Part shown: positions 6,589 to 8,816 of the stretch, one piece after another
Position numbering within the stretch: the stretch's first letter is position 1
Layout of the letters: every line of letters starts with the position of its first letter
From: Campylobacteraceae bacterium
Lineage (GTDB): Bacteria; Campylobacterota; Campylobacteria; Campylobacterales; Sulfurovaceae
Direction: 5' to 3'
DNA: 8,816 bases
Assembly (NCBI GenBank): GCA_027023145.1
Contig: JALVWV010000231.1
Location: forward strand, 1-8,816
Made by a program: the position numbers and the translations under genes
The notes under the pieces: generated by a model
What the model saw: only the letters and a program-made list of their open reading frames with translations
Databases searched by the model: none
Told to the model about the DNA's origin: nothing

Positions 6589-6837
6589 ATGAACATTTCT
6601 GCCACAGAACTCAAACAAAAAACCCATTTGCTGAGCAATATCAAGCAGGAAGATATCGTCGTGACGAAGCGCTCCAAGCCCTTCGCGGTGATTGTGGATT
6701 ATGAAAAATATCAAGCCCTCCAGCGGGAGCTAAATGCCAAAAAGATCCAGGACAGACTCGAGGCGATCGACTCCCTCGGTGCGTTTCATCTCGGTGGCAA
6801 GGACTATGCCCAGATCAAAAGTGAAGCGAAGATATGA
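6589..6837 (+). CDS. Phd/YefM-family antitoxin
   Basis: An 82-residue protein with the Phd/YefM layout: N-terminal M-N-I-S-A-T-E-L-K (1-9), then the strand-turn-strand V-V-T-K-R-S-K-P-F-A-V-I-V-D-Y-E-K-Y (24-41). Together these form the dimeric DNA-binding fold. A charged helical C terminus (45-82) would wrap and inhibit the toxin. In this family the antitoxin also represses its own operon, more strongly when complexed with the toxin. The ATG at 6589 is preceded by AAAAGGA (6576-6582). The gene ends in an ATGA overlap with the following PIN toxin (6834-6837), so the two are translationally coupled. The length is normal and the gene intact. Confidence 0.88.
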   Translation: MNISATELKQKTHLLSNIKQEDIVVTKRSKPFAVIVDYEKYQALQRELNAKKIQDRLEAIDSLGAFHLGGKDYAQIKSEAKI

Positions 6838-7232
6838 AGATATTCTTGGATGCCAATATCATTCTGGATATGATCGATCTCGATCGGGGTAACGCTGAGA
6901 AAACCAAAGAACATCTGAAGAGGTACATCTACAACGCAGATGAGCTCTACACCAGTTGCGATATCTTCACGACGGTCTATTATGTGGCGTCCAAAAAGAT
7001 CGAGTATCAACAGTTGCTCGAGACACTGGAAAAACTGTTGCGTTTTATCGCGATTCTGCCCATAGACATCGACACGATTACCCGTGCGATGTACATCGGC
7101 AAAACCACCCGCCACAAGGATCTCGAAGACATCCTCCAGTACCTCTGCGCCCGGGATCACGGCTGCACACGTATCATCACCAACGACAAGAGCTTCTACA
7201 GTCCGGATATTGACGTGGAGGGGTGTCGGTAG
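6834..7232 (+). CDS. PIN-domain toxin (VapC-like ribonuclease)
   Basis: A 132-residue single-domain protein starting F-L-D6-A-N-I-I-L-D, the first acidic strand of a PIN nuclease. Other likely metal-binding residues are D43 in T-S-C-D-I-F-T-T, the E98/D99 region in H-K-D-L-E-D-I-L-Q-Y, and D118 in I-I-T-N-D-K-S-F-Y. PIN toxins are Mg-dependent endoribonucleases that cut tRNA or rRNA and stop growth until held by the antitoxin. The gene begins on the last bases of the Phd-like antitoxin (ATGA overlap) with only a weak ribosome site, as expected for coupled translation. The specific RNA target cannot be predicted. The D-A-N-I-I-L-D opening is closest to the PIN_3-type subfamily, by recollection only. 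Confidence 0.85.
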   Translation: MKIFLDANIILDMIDLDRGNAEKTKEHLKRYIYNADELYTSCDIFTTVYYVASKKIEYQQLLETLEKLLRFIAILPIDIDTITRAMYIGKTTRHKDLEDILQYLCARDHGCTRIITNDKSFYSPDIDVEGCR

Positions 7233-7257
7233 GTAGCATGTATATCTGTGATTCAGG

Positions 7258-7284
7258 TCGAAGCAAGTTCGAGTGTAATACAAT
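7258..7284 (+). promoter_or_regulatory. Putative operator and -10 of the second toxin-antitoxin operon
   Basis: In the 76-base spacer after the first toxin, TCGAA (7258-7262) and TTCGA (7268-7272) form a perfect inverted repeat with a five-base centre. A candidate -10, TACAAT, lies at 7279-7284. A ribbon-helix-helix antitoxin would plausibly bind such a site to repress its own promoter. No clear -35 box is seen. Confidence 0.35.
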
Positions 7285-7308
7285 AGTGAGATACAAATAG
7301 GAGTTTGC

Positions 7309-7560
7309 ATGATTTCACTACGATTGCCCATAGAACTGGAACAGGAACTTACCACTATCTCCCGCATAGAAGCGACCACCAAGACGCAGATCGTCCGTCA
7401 AGCCATCGTCGAATATCTGGCCAGACTCAAAGAAAAACGGACAAAAACTGCCTACACACTTGGTGAGGATCTTTTTGGGGTTTATGACGGGGATGCTGAC
7501 CTCTCAAGCGATTACAAGAACCGACTCGACGACATACTCCATGCCAAATATTCTTCTTGA
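7309..7560 (+). CDS. Ribbon-helix-helix (CopG/MetJ-type) antitoxin
   Basis: An 83-residue protein. Residues 2-6 (I-S-L-R-L) form the DNA-contacting strand, followed by helix A (8-20) and the helix T-K-T-Q-I-V-R-Q-A-I-V-E-Y-L-A-R-L (24-40), a standard ribbon-helix-helix dimer. The acidic tail (50-83) probably binds the toxin. It is unrelated to the Phd-like antitoxin 0.7 kb upstream. The ATG at 7309 has a clear AGGAG at 7299-7303. The last 20 bases overlap the start of the next gene, giving the usual antitoxin-first coupled operon. It would be expected to repress its own promoter, possibly at the inverted repeat 7258-7272. Confidence 0.87.
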   Translation: MISLRLPIELEQELTTISRIEATTKTQIVRQAIVEYLARLKEKRTKTAYTLGEDLFGVYDGDADLSSDYKNRLDDILHAKYSS

Positions 7561-7963
7561 TACCGGGCCGATCGTTGCGCTGATGAACCGAAGGGACAAG
7601 CACCATGATCGAGTCCTTGCGTTTACCCGTGCGTTTGAGGGGACGTACCTCACGACATGGCCGGTGATCACCGAAGCGATGCACTTGCTGAGGCATAGCC
7701 AAACGGCTCAGCTCAATGTCCTCGAATGGGTGCGTCGTGGTGGTCTGGAAATCGTCTCGATCGATACGTCTGATGTCGGTCGCCTCATGGAACTGGCGCA
7801 GAAGTACCGTGATCTCCCGATGGATTTGGCCGATGGCTCCCTCATCATTATTGCCGAGAGGCTTCATATCCAAGAGATTCTCTCGATCGACAGTGACTAT
7901 GATATCTACCGGACATTGAAAAAAGAGCCGTTCATCAATGTGCTGCGATCGTTTCAGGTGTAG
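7541..7963 (+). CDS. PIN-domain toxin paired with the RHH antitoxin
   Basis: A 140-residue PIN nuclease beginning M-P-N-I-L-L-D7-T-G-P-I-V-A-L, the classic opening strand. Acidic residues at expected places are D7, E45 (V-I-T-E-A), D95 and D98 (P-M-D-L-A-D-G-S) and D117/D119 (S-I-D-S-D-Y). It is probably a VapC-like Mg-dependent ribonuclease neutralised by the upstream RHH protein. I chose ATG 7541 over an earlier in-frame ATG at 7460: the earlier start would add 27 residues unlike any PIN N terminus and lie deep inside the antitoxin gene. The chosen start lacks an obvious Shine-Dalgarno, consistent with coupling. This toxin is clearly different from the one at 6834, so the two modules are not a simple duplication. 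Only 11 bases separate it from the converging transporter stop. Confidence 0.86.
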   Translation: MPNILLDTGPIVALMNRRDKHHDRVLAFTRAFEGTYLTTWPVITEAMHLLRHSQTAQLNVLEWVRRGGLEIVSIDTSDVGRLMELAQKYRDLPMDLADGSLIIIAERLHIQEILSIDSDYDIYRTLKKEPFINVLRSFQV

Positions 7964-7974
7964 CTGACTTCATA

Positions 7975-8816
7975 TCACTTCCTCTGTGCCACATACAACC
8001 CCAGTAAAATCAGCCCACCAGCGGCTACCATCATCGGAGTGATCTGCTCATCGAGGACGATGACGCCAGTGATGGCGGTGAGCAGTGGGACGAGGTAGAT
8101 GTAGTTGCTGGCCGCGATCGAGCCGATCCGCTCGATCCCCTGTTGGTAGAGGAGAAACGCCAGTCCGGATGAGAGGAGGCCGAGGTAGAGGAGGTTGCCC
8201 CATACTACTGGGTGGGTAAGGGGTGTAAACTGGAGTGGAGTACCTTCGATCAGACGGTAGAGGAGCATCAGCACCAGTCCGTAGAAGAAACTCTTGCGGG
8301 TGATTTCGATGGTGTGGTAGCCGGTGGGGGCACGTTTGAGCAGGGCGGAGTAGAGAGCAAAAGTGATGGCGCCAAAAAGTGCGAGCATGTCTCCCCGGAA
8401 GCGCAGTTCGAAGCTGTGCCCTTCGAAGAGGATCATTCCCATCCCTGTCATTGCCAGCACGAAGCCGATCAGCAGCTTTCGGCTGAAGTGCTCGTCGTCG
8501 ATGATGAAATGGGCGAGGATGGCCGTAAAGAGGGGAATGGCACCCATGAAGAGACCGACGTTGGTTGCCTGGGTGTACATGAGAGCGAAATTTTCGAAGA
8601 GGAAATAGACGAAGATCCCCAGCGCACCGAGGATGAAAAAGAATCCTTCATCCTGCCAAGAGTGTGGGAGTCGCCAATGGGGATAGATAAGAAGCAAAGC
8701 GACGTAGCCCAGTGCAAAGCGATACAGCATAATCTCGATGGGGGTGAGGTACGCCAGAAGTACTTTGTTACCGACAAAAGCCGTACTCCAGATGGCGATG
8801 GTGACAAAGGCAAAGA
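7975..8816 (-). CDS. EamA/DMT-family transporter, 5' end beyond window
   Basis: A minus-strand gene with 279 residues visible, entering from the right edge. An internal ATG at 8728-8730 is not the start: the frame continues upstream without a stop to the edge and encodes F-V-T-I-A-I-W-S-T-A-F-V-G-N-K, the first membrane helix of an EamA protein. Ten hydrophobic helices can be traced, forming two five-helix EamA repeats, and the protein ends L-G-L-Y-V-A-Q-R-K. Family members are usually near 290-300 residues, so only about 10-20 residues should be missing. Members of the drug/metabolite transporter superfamily export amino acids, metabolites or drugs from the cytoplasm. The substrate here cannot be read. 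No terminator is visible between its stop and the converging toxin gene. Confidence 0.9.
   Translation of the reverse strand, partial: FAFVTIAIWSTAFVGNKVLLAYLTPIEIMLYRFALGYVALLLIYPHWRLPHSWQDEGFFFILGALGIFVYFLFENFALMYTQATNVGLFMGAIPLFTAILAHFIIDDEHFSRKLLIGFVLAMTGMGMILFEGHSFELRFRGDMLALFGAITFALYSALLKRAPTGYHTIEITRKSFFYGLVLMLLYRLIEGTPLQFTPLTHPVVWGNLLYLGLLSSGLAFLLYQQGIERIGSIAASNYIYLVPLLTAITGVIVLDEQITPMMVAAGGLILLGLYVAQRK

Noticed and set aside
7460..7963. Longer version of the second PIN toxin (167 residues)
   Set aside because: The extra 27 residues do not resemble a PIN N terminus and overlap the antitoxin gene by about 100 bases. ATG 7541 gives the standard M-P-N-I-L-L-D-T opening.
7975..8730. Transporter starting at the ATG at 8730 as a complete 251-residue gene
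   Set aside because: The upstream in-frame sequence to the window edge encodes the first membrane helix of an EamA protein, so the true start is outside the window.

Overview
The window looks like chromosomal DNA of a sulfur- or hydrogen-oxidising Campylobacterota bacterium (Sulfurimonas/Sulfurovum/Nitratifractor-like). I infer this from the style of the proteins, the YkgJ - TPR - trpC gene order and the many AAGGA/AGGAG ribosome sites. It is not a database result. Most genes are moderately GC-rich, with one clearly AT-rich gene in the middle.

Layout. Bases 1-346 hold no gene but carry a dense cluster of small perfect hairpins (REP/BIME-like). A tightly coupled + strand operon follows: a YkgJ-type cysteine-cluster protein (347-742), an exported TPR protein (724-2034, overlapping start) and indole-3-glycerol-phosphate synthase TrpC (2045-2842, TTG start). 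The 3' end of trpC runs into a short heptanucleotide repeat. Next is an AT-rich gene for a five-helix membrane protein of unknown function (2893-4140). It converges with a DEAD-box RNA helicase on the minus strand (4188-5675).

Divergent from the helicase, behind a good sigma70-type promoter, lies the most notable gene: an AhpC/Prx1-type peroxiredoxin (5854-6468). Its peroxidatic cysteine codon is TGA, in the context Phe-Val-[TGA]-Pro-Thr-Glu. A stem-loop just downstream fits the bacterial SECIS rules. I read this as a selenocysteine peroxiredoxin. A standard gene caller would report it as a truncated ORF starting after the TGA.

After a stem-loop come two adjacent but unrelated type II toxin-antitoxin modules, Phd/YefM + PIN (6589-7232) and ribbon-helix-helix + PIN (7309-7963). 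In each the antitoxin gene comes first and overlaps the toxin gene. The window closes with a minus-strand EamA/DMT-family transporter (7975-8816) whose first residues lie beyond the window edge.

The genes do not form one pathway. They are a tryptophan/housekeeping operon, an RNA helicase, a peroxide-defence selenoenzyme and a small accessory toxin-antitoxin island. No tRNA, rRNA, CRISPR array or transposase gene was seen.
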